Shown here piece after piece: positions 25,408-34,865 of a stretch of DNA of 64,000 nucleotides. Source of the DNA: Porphyromonadaceae bacterium UBA7555 (GTDB taxonomy: Bacteria; Bacteroidota; Bacteroidia; Bacteroidales; Muribaculaceae); NCBI GenBank assembly GCA_002478045.1, contig DLLT01000053.1:1-64000 (forward strand), in the 5' to 3' direction. The position numbers and the translations under genes are program-made. Position 1 is the first letter of the stretch, and each line of letters opens with the position of its first letter. The notes under the pieces are model-generated. The model had not been told where the DNA came from. It did no database searches and saw only the letters and a list, made by a program, of their open reading frames with translations.

Positions 25408-26568
25408 TCAGCGATACTCGTAATTGTACTCGCCGTCAAAATCGGCATCGATAGATACACCACCTTCGGCTTTAACCGTCAGGAACTTGCCGCGAACAAT
25501 GGTAACCTTATTGCGCACCAATGGGACGGATACCGGCTCGCTGCGAGACAGCAATGTGCCATCGCGATCGTATATTTCCACGGAGACCGAGACGGTGGAC
25601 TCGTGCCCATTGACAAAGACATAGTCGAAGCCGAGTTCGGCATTATCCTTGTCCAACTGTATCATACGACCTTCGAAGCTCAATCCGGTCCACGCATCGG
25701 CCGGACGGTTGGTGAACATATTGAACGAACACGGCACAAATCCCGAATAGCGGAACAATACGCGATAGTCGCCGGTATTGATGCGGCCATACGCTTCCTG
25801 TGTCGAGGATTCGTCAGTAGGGCCTTTGCTGTCCGTGCCTTTGCTGCCACCGGTATCGGCATTACCGTTCTCGGCACCGGTGGCCTTGGGATCGGCATCG
25901 CCGCGTGCTGCGGATCGGCGTGCTTCTTCTTCAAGGAACTTGACCACGTCCGTGGCCTGGAACTTGAACTTGGCCATAGGACGTTTCATTTCCACAACGA
26001 TGCGATTGGTCACTCCGCTGCCGGTAGTATTGTTGATATATTCGGTATTGGCGTATATCTCGGCCACCTGCTCGCCACGGAAGCCATCGCGTGCATCGGT
26101 ATTGCCGATATAGTTTTCGCGCCGGGTCAGGATTATTTCCTCGAAATCGGAAGGATCGTAATATAGATTATCTTCGGTGCCGGTGGCCACATAGTCGGCC
26201 CATACCAAGAAACGGTAGTTGCCGGCAGGCAGTTTCAGCGGCACCGTGTAATTGAGGTCGGTGATGTCACTTTTGGTGAATACATAGCTGGCTATAGCGC
26301 TGCGTCCGCCACGATTGTTGTTGCGGCTCTCGTCTAACACGGGATAGACATTGATCACATATCGTATATCGTATGACAGTCCGTCCACATCACGGCTCTG
26401 ATAATCAACATACTTGTAGAAGTCCATATTCATGTTGCCGGTGAAATCTAACACCAACTCGACGTCTGTACCTTCTCCCTGCTCGGGAAATTCGTGGACA
26501 TCACACGAAGTCAACATCACGGTCAAAGCCGCAATCACAAAGGTTATTGTGTTTCTCAGCTTTTTCAT
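25408..26568 (-). CDS. FimB/Mfa2-like fimbrial anchor lipoprotein
   Basis: 386 aa. Lipoprotein signal (MKKLRNTITFVIAALTVMLTSC) followed by DVHEFPE, a start often seen in the FimB/Mfa2 family, and two beta-sandwich-like regions (VPLKLPAGNYRFLVWADYV near 115; RPMAKFKFQATDVVKFLEEE near 200). A low-complexity Asp/Gly/Thr linker (about 225-265) separates them. Such proteins anchor and limit the length of fimbriae at the outer membrane. The start overlaps the preceding gene by ATGA, so the two are translationally coupled. Confidence 0.75.
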   Translation of the reverse strand: MKKLRNTITFVIAALTVMLTSCDVHEFPEQGEGTDVELVLDFTGNMNMDFYKYVDYQSRDVDGLSYDIRYVINVYPVLDESRNNNRGGRSAIASYVFTKSDITDLNYTVPLKLPAGNYRFLVWADYVATGTEDNLYYDPSDFEEIILTRRENYIGNTDARDGFRGEQVAEIYANTEYINNTTGSGVTNRIVVEMKRPMAKFKFQATDVVKFLEEEARRSAARGDADPKATGAENGNADTGGSKGTDSKGPTDESSTQEAYGRINTGDYRVLFRYSGFVPCSFNMFTNRPADAWTGLSFEGRMIQLDKDNAELGFDYVFVNGHESTVSVSVEIYDRDGTLLSRSEPVSVPLVRNKVTIVRGKFLTVKAEGGVSIDADFDGEYNYEYR

Positions 26569-27821
26569 CGTCTGTTACGCTTTATATCAAAACGGTAGGC
26601 TATGGTCACAGCGGCATTGTCCACCCCGAAGAATGTACGATGACGCTCGTCCACAACAAGCCCATTATGATAATTGTGGAACACATCGTAATGCAGCCTA
26701 TAGACACCTACGCCGGCGGTCAATTCCAGCCACCAATGCCGATCTTTGGACAATGCCGTACGCCATCCACCGCTGATGCCGCCACCCAAGGCCGGGGTCT
26801 TGCCGTTGTGGTCCTGATAACGCCACTCGCCATTCTTGGCATAATTGTAGTACGCCAGACCGAGGTGCACTCCGGCATATACGTGCTCGTTGAACCAATA
26901 CCGTATCTCGGGCTGTATGACAAAGGTGCGGTATTTGCGTGTACTCTTAAAGTAATTCCACGCACTGTAATACAGCGGCAGCGTCACACTCCATCGGTCA
27001 CTCCATTGATATTCGGCTGCTATATTTGTCATTATCAAGCCCCACCCTACGAGGTTGGTCTTGACAAAGATATTCTGTAATGTATCGGGATTCAGCGGTT
27101 CGACCACCGGTACAGGCTCGGGTACGGGCTCCGGCTCCACAACAGGCTCGGGTATCGGTTCGGGCAGAGTGTCTAACGGCAATGGCCGACGCGTGTCAAA
27201 GCGTCCGACCTCGGGTGCCGGAGTGATACGACGCGTAACAAATACTGCTGTAGCCAGACGCATACGCGGAAATATGGTGCGTTGCAAACGTTGCCAAGCA
27301 TCCGTGCCGCGACTTCGTTCAATGGCCTTGGCTCGTCCATCGATAGTGGTGCCGTTGCCGTACCGCACCAAGGTGCTGTCGGTGCGAAGGGCTGCAATGA
27401 TACTGTCCTTATCCTCAATATTCGAATTGCGCACCAACATTTCCATTTGGTCCCAAGGAATGTATGAATCCATGGTGTAATGCACGATGCTGTCCGGAAC
27501 GGAGAGCCGCTCGGCTATAAGTGCACGCAAAGCATCGCAGCGTTGTCGCGAAAGACGCTTATTCAACTGATAACTGCCTTCGGGAGAGGCATATCCACCC
27601 AGGGTGAGAGACGTTAGCCTATAGTTGGTATCACGCGCCACCTCTTCCGCCAGCTGTCGCAGCTGTCGTACGCCTTGCGCATTATTGCGAAAGGTTGTGT
27701 CAATGGTGGCCTTGCCCGCGCGAAACTCTATGGCAACGCCTCTCATATCTTGTTGCCCGCGACATATCAACGCCACGAGTATCAGTGTGGATACGGTAAA
27801 CAATCGTATTGATGTAACCAT
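26565..27821 (-). CDS. OmpA-like / DUF3575 outer-membrane protein
   Basis: 418 aa from the ATG at 27821 (MVTSIRLFTVSTLILVALIC, a signal sequence); a TTG upstream is less likely. The N-terminal half is OmpA-like (LTSLTLGGYASPEGSYQLN, with LSRQRCDALRALI). A Pro/Glu/Val repeat linker (PEPVVEPEPVPEPVPVVEP) leads to the DUF3575 domain (VKTNLVGWGLIMTNIAAEYQ, PEIRYWFNEHVYAGVHLG). Proteins of this type are coded beside Mfa/DUF6562 fimbriae in Bacteroidales and are thought to sit in the outer membrane and link to peptidoglycan. It is the first gene of the locus. No canonical promoter lies close to it. Confidence 0.82.
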   Translation of the reverse strand: MVTSIRLFTVSTLILVALICRGQQDMRGVAIEFRAGKATIDTTFRNNAQGVRQLRQLAEEVARDTNYRLTSLTLGGYASPEGSYQLNKRLSRQRCDALRALIAERLSVPDSIVHYTMDSYIPWDQMEMLVRNSNIEDKDSIIAALRTDSTLVRYGNGTTIDGRAKAIERSRGTDAWQRLQRTIFPRMRLATAVFVTRRITPAPEVGRFDTRRPLPLDTLPEPIPEPVVEPEPVPEPVPVVEPLNPDTLQNIFVKTNLVGWGLIMTNIAAEYQWSDRWSVTLPLYYSAWNYFKSTRKYRTFVIQPEIRYWFNEHVYAGVHLGLAYYNYAKNGEWRYQDHNGKTPALGGGISGGWRTALSKDRHWWLELTAGVGVYRLHYDVFHNYHNGLVVDERHRTFFGVDNAAVTIAYRFDIKRNRR

Positions 27822-28544
27822 ACTATATTGTTTTGGCTTTATCGTATTAATTTTCAAGCAAGTACCGGAACCTGAAAGTTGTCTACAAACACTGACAAGT
27901 ACTTTCCTTATTTGCTACTCAATTTTCTGTTTTATAAATGTTTTCGTTTTCATTAACTTAAATATTCCTGCTATCGTATGCATGACAATTTATCTACGCT
28001 ATGGCAATGATCGCAAAGGCTTTCTCGCTAAGTGGCGAGTATCCGAAACGTTTGTACGATGGTATCTACCTCGGCCGCGAGCTATTCCCACTCCGATTTC
28101 GGATATGTCGATTGTTCGGCTTCACACCTTGTCTTCTTTCAGGATTGTCTCGAACAAAGGGCAAAAGGTGCCATACGGAGGCTTGATAAATGCCTTATCG
28201 TATCCCGGTGATAAAAATCACCCCGGTCAATGCCGTATGACTTGGCTTTCGCAATTCGGTCCGCCTTGGCGGACGCCATTGTTCCATCCTTGTCTGCCAT
28301 TGCAGCTATGCTATCTTTGGAGTACCGTACTGAGTTTAAGAGTAAATCGTTTTCATCGATATTACATTAAACACGGAGGATATGTATCCGTTTCTCCTTG
28401 GTCAGTTGGCTAACAAATTTTGTATTGGGGAGACACAATTATCTGTGTATGATCAATAATTTGTCGGCATGACACACAATTTCGAGGCATTTGCAGCTTT
28501 GGACGCCTCGGCTTAGGTCTTCTGATTACTTAAATTTTACGGTG
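27822..28544 (-). other. Hairpin-rich region, possible long fimbrial leader
   Basis: No confident gene. Inverted repeats: 28024-28028/28035-28039, 28040-28048/28097-28105 (9 bp) enclosing 28070-28073/28078-28081, 28206-28211/28216-28221, a near-perfect palindrome GTCCGCCTTGGCGGAC about 28259-28274, and 28483-28488/28505-28510. The minus strand contains a 53-codon frame at 28300-28139 (starts MADKDGTMASAKADRIAKAK). In the +1 frame the last part reads FIKPPYGTFCPLFETILKED followed by KV and a stop. This may be a decayed small gene, an interspersed repeat or a structured leader reading into the DUF3575 gene. Confidence 0.35.
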
Positions 28545-28583
28545 CAAATTTATGAACATATTATTAATTCTTCGCCCCCCCCC
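28545..28583 (-). promoter_or_regulatory. -7 box with poly-G tract at the -33 position
   Basis: TAAATTTG on the minus strand (28552-28545) matches TAnnTTTG. Nine G residues (plus-strand C tract 28575-28583) lie where the -33 element would begin; no TTG is present. The box points towards the fimbrial locus about 720 bp away, with no other canonical -7 box between. Confidence 0.4.
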
Positions 28584-29095
28584 GTTAATTTATGTTAATT
28601 AAACCGTTATTTCTTGCGGACTATGCAAACGCACATATAGCTTACAGCTGTATTATCCACTATTCTATCCCGTCTCATTATAAAATAATTCAAAATAAAG
28701 CATCTGATTGTTAAAGCATTCGCTATGTCACAATGACACAAAAAATACATTCGAGCATAATAGCCATCGCATACATCAGATCGGCTGCCCTGTAAAAGAT
28801 ATCACTGAAGGGGGACGGAAGGTGTGTACAAATATCACGCAAGACCAAATGGCCCAATATAGATGAGTCAAATAGGACGCTTATCGGTCGTCTCGTACTT
28901 GCAAATGCACAGAATCAAAGCAGCCGACCACAGCCGCAAAACTGTACCGAACCTAAGGGCAAAAGTACACAACATCCATATCTATAATTAAAGGTATTCG
29001 AACCTTCTTGTCCGAATACAGCATCTCAATATCCGAATATCCGAATGTCCTAAAAAAATGCGTGCGCAAGTACACGACAATTGACAAATTTTCAC
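28584..29095. promoter_or_regulatory. Upstream region of the nuo-atp supercluster with TCCGAAT repeats
   Basis: No gene is seen. Near the nuo promoter TCCGAAT occurs three times (29011-29017, 29032-29038, 29040-29046), and GTATTCG (28994-29000) pairs with CGAATAC (29013-29019). Regular spacing and closeness to the -7 box suggest an operator, but the regulator is unknown. Confidence 0.4.
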
Positions 29096-29103
29096 TAACT
29101 TTG
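29096..29103 (+). promoter_or_regulatory. -7 box of the nuo-atp supercluster
   Basis: TAACTTTG matches TAnnTTTG 78 bp before the nuoA ATG. The -33 region has no clear TTG at the usual spacing. No other such box was found up to the end of nuoN at gene borders inspected. Confidence 0.6.
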
Positions 29104-29180
29104 CCCCTAAAAAGTGGGCTTACTGCGCCTTATATGCCGTAAACCCATACTTAAACGTGTAAAAATTAGCATTTTACCAT

Positions 29181-29564
29181 ATGACACTGTTATCCATCTT
29201 CGGAATTACGAACAACGCACTGTTGGCTGTCACCGCCGCCCTCACCGGCGTTGCACTGGTGACACTGGCGATGTGGATTGCCGGGCTCATCTCGCCGCGG
29301 TCTTTTAACCCGCAAAAAAGCGAGCCCTACGAATGCGGCATCCCCACACGCGGCGAATCTATGGCTCAATTCCACGTGGGCTATTATATCTTCGCCATCC
29401 TGTTTTTGATGTTTGACGTAGAAACCATATTTCTATTCCCCTGGGCCACCGTTATGCGCTCTATGGGCACGGCAAGCATCACCGCAATCGCAGTATTCTT
29501 CGGCATTTTGGTGCTGGGCCTTGCTTACGCCTGGCGGAAAGGAGCTCTCACATGGAAAAAATAA
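29181..29564 (+). CDS. nuoA: NADH-quinone oxidoreductase-type complex I subunit A
   Basis: 127-aa membrane subunit with three helices. Conserved loop SEPYECGIPTRGES and the segment FAILFLMFDVETIFLFPWA identify it. It belongs to the proton-pumping arm near the quinone site. First gene of the supercluster; its 3' end overlaps nuoB by 13 bp. Confidence 0.96.
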   Translation: MTLLSIFGITNNALLAVTAALTGVALVTLAMWIAGLISPRSFNPQKSEPYECGIPTRGESMAQFHVGYYIFAILFLMFDVETIFLFPWATVMRSMGTASITAIAVFFGILVLGLAYAWRKGALTWKK

Positions 29565-30154
29565 CGACAAAAAGCATGCCCTACGAGGCATTTAAGGATA
29601 ACGAATATATCGAGAAGCTCGTACAAGAGCTCCGCGAATCGGGCACCAACATCATCGTCGGAGCCTTTGACAAACTCATCAACTGGGGGCGTTCAAACTC
29701 CATCTGGCCGCTCACCTTCGCCACCAGTTGCTGCGGCATCGAATTTGTGTCGCTCGGAGCGGCGCGCTTTGATATGGCGCGCTTCGGCTGGGAAGTCGCA
29801 CGAGCCTCGCCACGTCAGGCCGACTTTATGATGGTGGCCGGTACTATCGTCAACCGTATGGTGCCGGTATTCCGCCGTCTCTACGACCAGTTGGCCGAGC
29901 CTAAATACGTCATTGCCTGCGGTAGTTGCGCCATCTCCGGCGGCCCATTCCGCAAAAGCTACCATGTAGCCAAAGGCATCGAAGAAATCGTTCCCGTGGA
30001 CGTATTCGTCCCCGGATGTCCCCCCCGCCCCGAAGCCATGATCTACGGTATCATGCAGCTGTCGCGCAAGATTAAGGTCGAAAGATTCTTCGGCGGCGTC
30101 AACCGTCAGGAGAAACGCAACAAATTCCTTGACGAACACCCCGTAGACGCCTAA
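29552..30154 (+). CDS. nuoB: Complex I subunit B (cluster N2)
   Basis: 200 aa. Holds the terminal 4Fe-4S cluster N2 that reduces quinone. Ligands visible: the tandem Cys 60-61 (ATSCCGIEF), Cys 126 (IACGSCAISGG) and Cys 156 (VPGCPPRPEA). The ATG lies inside the end of nuoA with a GGAG ribosome site, so translation is coupled. Normal length, with a Bacteroidales-type N-terminal extension before the core. Confidence 0.97.
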   Translation: MEKITTKSMPYEAFKDNEYIEKLVQELRESGTNIIVGAFDKLINWGRSNSIWPLTFATSCCGIEFVSLGAARFDMARFGWEVARASPRQADFMMVAGTIVNRMVPVFRRLYDQLAEPKYVIACGSCAISGGPFRKSYHVAKGIEEIVPVDVFVPGCPPRPEAMIYGIMQLSRKIKVERFFGGVNRQEKRNKFLDEHPVDA

Positions 30155-30207
30155 AGCGCCTGCACAAGCCTCACCACCGAACATATCACAAAGCACATAT
30201 ATATATT

Positions 30208-31839
30208 ATGATAGATATGCAGGGCAAGATAGCCCAACTATTTCCCCAAGCGACCTTCGAGACCGTGGACAACGTCCTGACGGTAAAAATCGATGATGCT
30301 CGACTGCACGCGCTGGCTCAGACGCTCCGCGATGACGATGTTTTCGCCATGGACTACCTCGTCACCATCGTCGGAATGGACTGGAAAGACAGCCTCGGAT
30401 GCGTATACTACCTGATGTCAACGCGTCACAACAATATGATTGCCATCAAAGTCTCCACCACCGACCGCGAAAGGCCCATGCTGCACTCCGTAGCCGACCT
30501 CTGGCACATCGCAGGACTCTACGAACGCGAAGTCTACGACTTCTTCGGCATCATATTCATCGGCAACCCCGATATGCGCCGTCTTTTCCTCAGCATAGAC
30601 TGGCACGGACATCCCCTGCGCAAAGACTATGACATGGACCCGGCATTCAACCGTGTGTCCACCGAAAACGAACGCCAAAGCGACGATACCAATATATATA
30701 TAGAAGACGCCGACGGCAACGTCACTTGCCAAACCGCCCACATATTCGAACCGGGAGACTTCGTAGTCAATATCGGTCCGCAACATCCCGCCACCCACGG
30801 CGTACTCCGTTTCCGTACGGCCGTTGACGGCGAAACCATCAAAAAAATCGACGTCTATATGGGATACATCCACCGCGGCGTCGAAAAACTCTGCGAAGAC
30901 CTCACCTACCCGCAGACACTCCACTATATGGACCGTCTCGACTACTTCGCAGCACACAACTACCACCATGGCCTTTGCATAACCTACGAGAAAGCCGCCG
31001 GCATCGAAGTGCCTCGCCGCGCTCAGGTCATACGTGTGCTTATGGACGAACTCTCACGTATCGCCTCGCACTGCCTCTTTATCGGCACATACTGCATGGA
31101 TCTCGGCGCCACCACAATGCTGTTCTACACCCTACGCGTACGCGAGCAGATACTCGACATTATGGAAAAGACCTGCGGTGCACGTATGACATTCAACTAC
31201 GACTGCATCGGCGGCGTCATGCAAGACCTTGATGTCGATTTCGTCAAAGACGTTCACGCACTACTCGATGTACTGCCCGCCAATATCAAAGAATACAACA
31301 AACTATTCACCGGCAACGTCATTGCACGCAACCGTATGGAAGGCGTAGGCGTACTCAGCCGCGAAGACGCAATATCCTACGGCGTCACCGGCCCCGCCGG
31401 ACGCGCCTCCGGATGGGCCTGCGATATGCGCAAACTTATGCCCTACAGCATATACAACGAGCTCGAATTCGATGAAATCGTTCGCACCGAAGGCGACTCG
31501 ATGGCACGCTTCAAAGCCCGTATCTCCGAGATGGAACAGAGCGCACGCATCATAAGCCAGCTCATCGACAGCATTCCCGAAGGCGAATACTGCGCCAAAG
31601 TGCCCAAAGTCATCAAACTGCCCCAAGGCTCATGGTTCACCCTCGTCGAAGGATGCCGCGGCGCCTTCGGCATATACCTCGAAAGCGACGGCTCCACCAA
31701 GCCATACCGCCTCAAGATTGCCCCGCCATGTCTCCCCCTGGCCGGAGTGGTCGACCACATCACCCGCGGCGACAAGATTGCCGACCTCATCACCATCGGC
31801 GGCTCTTTAGACTACATCGTCCCCGATATGGACCGATAA
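30208..31839 (+). CDS. nuoCD: Complex I fused subunit C-D
   Basis: 543 aa. The N-terminal third is NuoC (YEREVYDFFGIIFIGNPDMR, GHPLRKDY near residue 140). The rest is NuoD (NIGPQHPATHGVLRF near 190, MGYIHRGVEKLCEDLTY, and the C-terminal quinone-site region ending IGGSLDYIVPDMDR). The fusion is usual in Bacteroidetes and some Proteobacteria. Together with NuoB and NuoI it forms the connecting part between the electron donor and the membrane arm. Confidence 0.96.
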   Translation: MIDMQGKIAQLFPQATFETVDNVLTVKIDDARLHALAQTLRDDDVFAMDYLVTIVGMDWKDSLGCVYYLMSTRHNNMIAIKVSTTDRERPMLHSVADLWHIAGLYEREVYDFFGIIFIGNPDMRRLFLSIDWHGHPLRKDYDMDPAFNRVSTENERQSDDTNIYIEDADGNVTCQTAHIFEPGDFVVNIGPQHPATHGVLRFRTAVDGETIKKIDVYMGYIHRGVEKLCEDLTYPQTLHYMDRLDYFAAHNYHHGLCITYEKAAGIEVPRRAQVIRVLMDELSRIASHCLFIGTYCMDLGATTMLFYTLRVREQILDIMEKTCGARMTFNYDCIGGVMQDLDVDFVKDVHALLDVLPANIKEYNKLFTGNVIARNRMEGVGVLSREDAISYGVTGPAGRASGWACDMRKLMPYSIYNELEFDEIVRTEGDSMARFKARISEMEQSARIISQLIDSIPEGEYCAKVPKVIKLPQGSWFTLVEGCRGAFGIYLESDGSTKPYRLKIAPPCLPLAGVVDHITRGDKIADLITIGGSLDYIVPDMDR

Positions 31840-31891
31840 AACACTGCGCCACATCACTTAGCTAAATATCGAACACAACCATACCACTCAA

Positions 31892-32980
31892 ATGCAAGAT
31901 TTCGACTTTTCGGTAATCACCGACTGGATACACAACTTCCTCGTTGCCACCCTCGGGGCGCCGCAATGGCTCGCCGTTACCATCGAATGTCTCGCCATCG
32001 GCGTCGGCCTGTTGCTGCTGTACGCACTGCTGGCGCTGTTCTACATATACTTCGAGCGCAAAGTCTGCGCATTCTTCCAGTGCCGCCTCGGTCCCAATCG
32101 CGTAGGCCCCTGGGGTCTGCTACAAAGCTTCGCCGATATGTTCAAGATCCTTATCAAGGAGCTTATCGAGCTGAAACATATCGACAAATTCCTCTTTGCA
32201 CTGGCACCATATCTGGTCATCATCGCCTCGATGCTCTCCTTTGCCGTGCTGCCTTGGGGCCACGGTCTGCAAATCATCGACTTCAATATCGGCATATTCT
32301 TCCTGCTGGCCGTATCCTCCATCGGTGTACTCGGTATCCTGCTGGCAGGATGGTCCTCCAACAACAAGTTCACACTCATCGGCGCCCTCCGCTCCGGCGC
32401 CCAAATGATTAGCTATGAGCTATCCATCGGCTTGAGCGTCATCACAATGATATGCCTCGCCGGAACCATGAGCGTCACCGGCATCGTCGAAGAACAACGC
32501 CACCTCTGGTTTATATTCTCCGGCCACGTCCCCGCAATCATAGCCTTCATTATATATATGATTGCCGGAACAGCCGAGACCAACCGCGGCCCGTTTGACC
32601 TTCCCGAAGCCGAAAGCGAACTTACCGCCGGATACCACACCGAATACTCCGGCATCCACTTCGGCTTCTTCTATTTGGCCGAATACCTCAACTTGTTCAT
32701 CATCAGCGGCGTCGCCGCACTCCTGTTCTTCGGCGGATGGATGCCGTTGCATATCCCCGGATGGGATGCTTTCAACAGCGTTATGGACTACATACCCTCG
32801 GTAGTCTGGTTCTTCGCCAAGGCCATCACACTCTCCTTCATCATCATCTGGTTCAAATGGACCTTCCCTCGTCTGCGCATCGACCACCTGCTCAGTCTCG
32901 AGTGGAAATATCTCCTCCCCATCAATATGTTCAACCTGGCGCTGATGGTAGCCATCATCACCCTGGGGTGGACACTCTAA
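31892..32980 (+). CDS. nuoH: Complex I subunit H
   Basis: 362-aa membrane subunit with about eight helices that forms the quinone chamber with NuoB and NuoD. Markers: YFERKVCAFFQCRLGPNRVG near residue 50, and AGTAETNRGPFDLPEAESEL with the conserved acidic residues near 225. The stop is 48 bp from the atpD start, where the ATP synthase genes begin instead of the expected nuoI. Confidence 0.97.
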   Translation: MQDFDFSVITDWIHNFLVATLGAPQWLAVTIECLAIGVGLLLLYALLALFYIYFERKVCAFFQCRLGPNRVGPWGLLQSFADMFKILIKELIELKHIDKFLFALAPYLVIIASMLSFAVLPWGHGLQIIDFNIGIFFLLAVSSIGVLGILLAGWSSNNKFTLIGALRSGAQMISYELSIGLSVITMICLAGTMSVTGIVEEQRHLWFIFSGHVPAIIAFIIYMIAGTAETNRGPFDLPEAESELTAGYHTEYSGIHFGFFYLAEYLNLFIISGVAALLFFGGWMPLHIPGWDAFNSVMDYIPSVVWFFAKAITLSFIIIWFKWTFPRLRIDHLLSLEWKYLLPINMFNLALMVAIITLGWTL

Positions 32981-33028
32981 TCCGTCTATATACCGCCAAA
33001 ACAACAACATACAACACCTCCAAAGGTT

Positions 33029-34528
33029 ATGAGCCAAAAACACGGTAAAATATCCCAAGTAATCGGTCCCGTAGTCGACGTTGTATTCGAAGGCGAGGGA
33101 GTCTCCATTCCCGCCATATACAACGCACTGGCAATCACACGCGAAGACGGCAGCCGACTTATCCTCGAAGTCGAACAGCACATCGGCGAAGACACCGTAC
33201 GCTGCGTCGCTATGGAAAGCACCGACGGCCTGCAACGCGGCATCGAAGTCGAAGACCTCGGACAACCTATAGCAGTCCCCACCGGAGACCAAATCAAAGG
33301 CCGCCTGCTCAACGTCATAGGTGATGCCATAGACAACCTCCCCACCCTCGACCGCTCCAAGCTGCGTCCCATACACCAGCCCGCGCCCGAATTCGAGGAT
33401 CTCACAATAGGCACGGAAATCCTCTCCACCGGCATCAAAGTCATCGACCTGCTCGAGCCATACAGTAAAGGCGGCAAAATCGGCCTATTCGGTGGCGCCG
33501 GTGTAGGCAAGACAGTGCTTATTATGGAGCTGATAAACAACATCGCCAAAGGTCACGACGGCTTCTCGGTATTCACCGGCGTGGGCGAACGTACCCGCGA
33601 AGGCAACGACCTGCTGCGCGAAATGATTGAATCCGGCGTAATGCGCTACGGCGACAAGTTCAAAGAAGGTCTCGAAAAAGGCCAATGGAACCTCGCCGAC
33701 GTAGATACCGAACACCTCAAAGACTCGCAAGCCACACTCGTGTTCGGTCAGATGAACGAGCCGCCGGGTGCACGTCTGCGCGTAGCCCTGTCCGGCCTCA
33801 CCGTAGCCGAACAATTCCGAGACCAAGAAGGAGGCAAAGACGTACTGCTGTTTATTGACAACATCTTCCGCTTCACGCAAGCCGGTTCGGAAGTATCCGC
33901 ACTACTCGGTCGAATGCCTTCGGCCGTAGGCTACCAGCCCACACTGGCATCCGAAATGGGTATGCTGCAAGAACGTATCACCTCCACCAAAAACGGTTCC
34001 ATCACCTCGGTACAAGCCATCTACGTCCCCGCAGACGACCTCACCGACCCCGCACCCGCCACGACATTCTCGTTTCTGGACGCCACTACCGTACTTTCCC
34101 GTAAAATCGCCGAGCTCGGCATATACCCCGCCGTAGACCCGCTGGAATCCACCTCACGTATTCTCGACCCCAATGTCATAGGCGAAGAACACTACAATAC
34201 TGCACAAGCCGTCAAACAGCTCCTGCAAAAATACAACGAATTGCAAGACATCATCGCCATCCTCGGCGTTGACGAACTCTCCGACGAAGACAAACTCGTG
34301 GTGGCACGTGCACGTCGCGCCCAGCGCTTCCTGTCACAACCCTTCCACGTAGCAGAACAATTCACCGGACTGCCAGGCGTGATGGTACCGCTGAACGAGA
34401 CCATTCGCGGCTTCAAGATGATACTCTCCGGCGAAATGGACCAATACCCCGAGCAATCCTTCCTCAACGTCGGCACCATCGACGAAGCCATCGAGAAAGG
34501 CAAACGCCTCCTTGCCGAAGTCAAATAA
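33029..34528 (+). CDS. atpD: ATP synthase F1 subunit beta
   Basis: 499-aa catalytic subunit. P-loop GGAGVGKTV near residue 155, the catalytic Glu segment GVGERTREGND, Walker B DVLLFIDNIFRFTQAGSE, and the DELSEED loop as DELSDED near 410. It is the first gene of the inserted atp block. No promoter box is seen in the 48-bp gap before it (which is A/C-rich), so it is likely read from the nuo promoter. Confidence 0.98.
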   Translation: MSQKHGKISQVIGPVVDVVFEGEGVSIPAIYNALAITREDGSRLILEVEQHIGEDTVRCVAMESTDGLQRGIEVEDLGQPIAVPTGDQIKGRLLNVIGDAIDNLPTLDRSKLRPIHQPAPEFEDLTIGTEILSTGIKVIDLLEPYSKGGKIGLFGGAGVGKTVLIMELINNIAKGHDGFSVFTGVGERTREGNDLLREMIESGVMRYGDKFKEGLEKGQWNLADVDTEHLKDSQATLVFGQMNEPPGARLRVALSGLTVAEQFRDQEGGKDVLLFIDNIFRFTQAGSEVSALLGRMPSAVGYQPTLASEMGMLQERITSTKNGSITSVQAIYVPADDLTDPAPATTFSFLDATTVLSRKIAELGIYPAVDPLESTSRILDPNVIGEEHYNTAQAVKQLLQKYNELQDIIAILGVDELSDEDKLVVARARRAQRFLSQPFHVAEQFTGLPGVMVPLNETIRGFKMILSGEMDQYPEQSFLNVGTIDEAIEKGKRLLAEVK

Positions 34529-34572
34529 GTATATATAGACCGCGCATTACGTTCTACAGACACATAAAGACA

Positions 34573-34809
34573 ATGACACTGAAGATAATATCCACCACAG
34601 AAATACTCTTCGAAGGCGAAGTCAATATGGTCACGCTCCCCGGAGCCAAAGGCCGCTTCACAGTGCTGCACAACCACGCGGCACTGGTGTCAACACTCGT
34701 CGCCGGTGACATCGTCTTTCGCAATGCCACCGGACAAGAAACCACTTACACCGTCTCCGGAGGCATCGCCGATGTAGACAACAACGTCATCAGCGTTTGC
34801 ATATACTGA
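34573..34809 (+). CDS. atpC: ATP synthase F1 subunit epsilon, short form
   Basis: 78 aa, only the N-terminal beta-sandwich that links gamma to the c-ring (LPGAKGRFTVLHNHAALVST). The C-terminal helical pair that inhibits ATP hydrolysis in many bacteria is absent, as is common in Bacteroidetes. It sits between atpD and atpB. Confidence 0.93.
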   Translation: MTLKIISTTEILFEGEVNMVTLPGAKGRFTVLHNHAALVSTLVAGDIVFRNATGQETTYTVSGGIADVDNNVISVCIY

Positions 34810-34865
34810 TCCGAGCACGCCTCACATCACGTTTTCAACAACAAGACCCCACACCAAGCACGCAC

